DNA of 64,000 bases from Bradyrhizobium sp. B097 (GTDB taxonomy: Bacteria > Pseudomonadota > Alphaproteobacteria > Rhizobiales > Xanthobacteraceae). Shown here piece by piece: positions 63,891 to 64,000 of this stretch. The notes beneath the pieces were generated by a model. The model made no database searches, was not told where the DNA came from, and saw only the letters and a program-made list of their open reading frames with translations. The stretch is from contig NZ_CP152412.1 of assembly GCF_038957035.1 (NCBI RefSeq), positions 8,800,501-8,864,500 on the forward strand, given 5' to 3'. How positions within the stretch are numbered: the stretch's first letter is position 1; the number at the start of each line of letters is the position of its first letter. The position numbers and the translations under genes are program-made.

Positions 63891-64000
63891 GCGGGATCAG
63901 TTTTGGTGGAATCTATCCGGCGCGTTTCGGTTCAACCTGATCTCATCAGCTTTAGCTCATCATCTCGCGATCAATGGGCCTTGACGGGCCGGTTGCCGTG

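Overview
The window is GC-rich chromosomal DNA from an alphaproteobacterium of the order Hyphomicrobiales, most probably Bradyrhizobium or a close relative. The assignment rests on protein character and gene order (hlyC/corC-aroB-aroK / small membrane protein-xerD / accA; ubiG / lysC-ptsP-prfA-prmC-DUF4167; phaB, phaA / phaR) and on the dispersed palindromic repeats typical of that genus. No rRNA, tRNA, CRISPR array, prophage or intact insertion sequence was recognised. Functions are assigned by reading motifs; no database search was run.

Layout. 0-9.7 kb is housekeeping: the end of a citrate synthase, a J-domain protein, bolA, a CorC-like membrane protein, aroB/aroK, xerD, accA and an L,D-transpeptidase lipoprotein. 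10-14.8 kb is accessory: a Tat-exported flavin amine oxidase paired with a cytochrome c, a Cys-rich small protein, an AraC regulator and a cupin. 14.8-24.3 kb is an amide island on the minus strand: two AmiC-like periplasmic-binding-fold proteins without signal peptides, an amidase-signature amidase, and a complete urea/amide-type ABC transporter (two permeases, a Tat-signal binding protein, two ATPases), with a divergent MarR regulator. 24.3-40.5 kb carries a membrane spermidine-synthase-like protein, secA, a parvulin, argJ, a TadG-like protein, mutT, and the comF-grxC-nitrilase-DUF1178-EamA run. 40.6-41.75 kb is a tandem array of large palindromic elements, one of which encloses a frameshifted GIY-YIG nuclease gene. 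41.8-57.2 kb is core metabolism and translation (ubiG, lysC, ptsP, prfA, prmC, gloB, phaB/phaA/phaR). 57.2-61.5 kb is a second amide locus: a 785-residue fusion of an AraC-type regulator to an acetamidase/formamidase, divergent from a stand-alone Tat-signal acetamidase/formamidase. A GGDEF-degenerate EAL protein and a small conserved protein close the window.

The most unusual material is the amide biology. The two loci together hold three amide hydrolases of two families, two probable cytosolic amide receptors, one transporter and two regulators, one of which is covalently joined to an enzyme of the pathway it may control. Next in interest are the amine oxidase-cytochrome c pair, which suggests oxidation coupled to the respiratory chain, and the association of a GIY-YIG gene with the dispersed palindromic elements.
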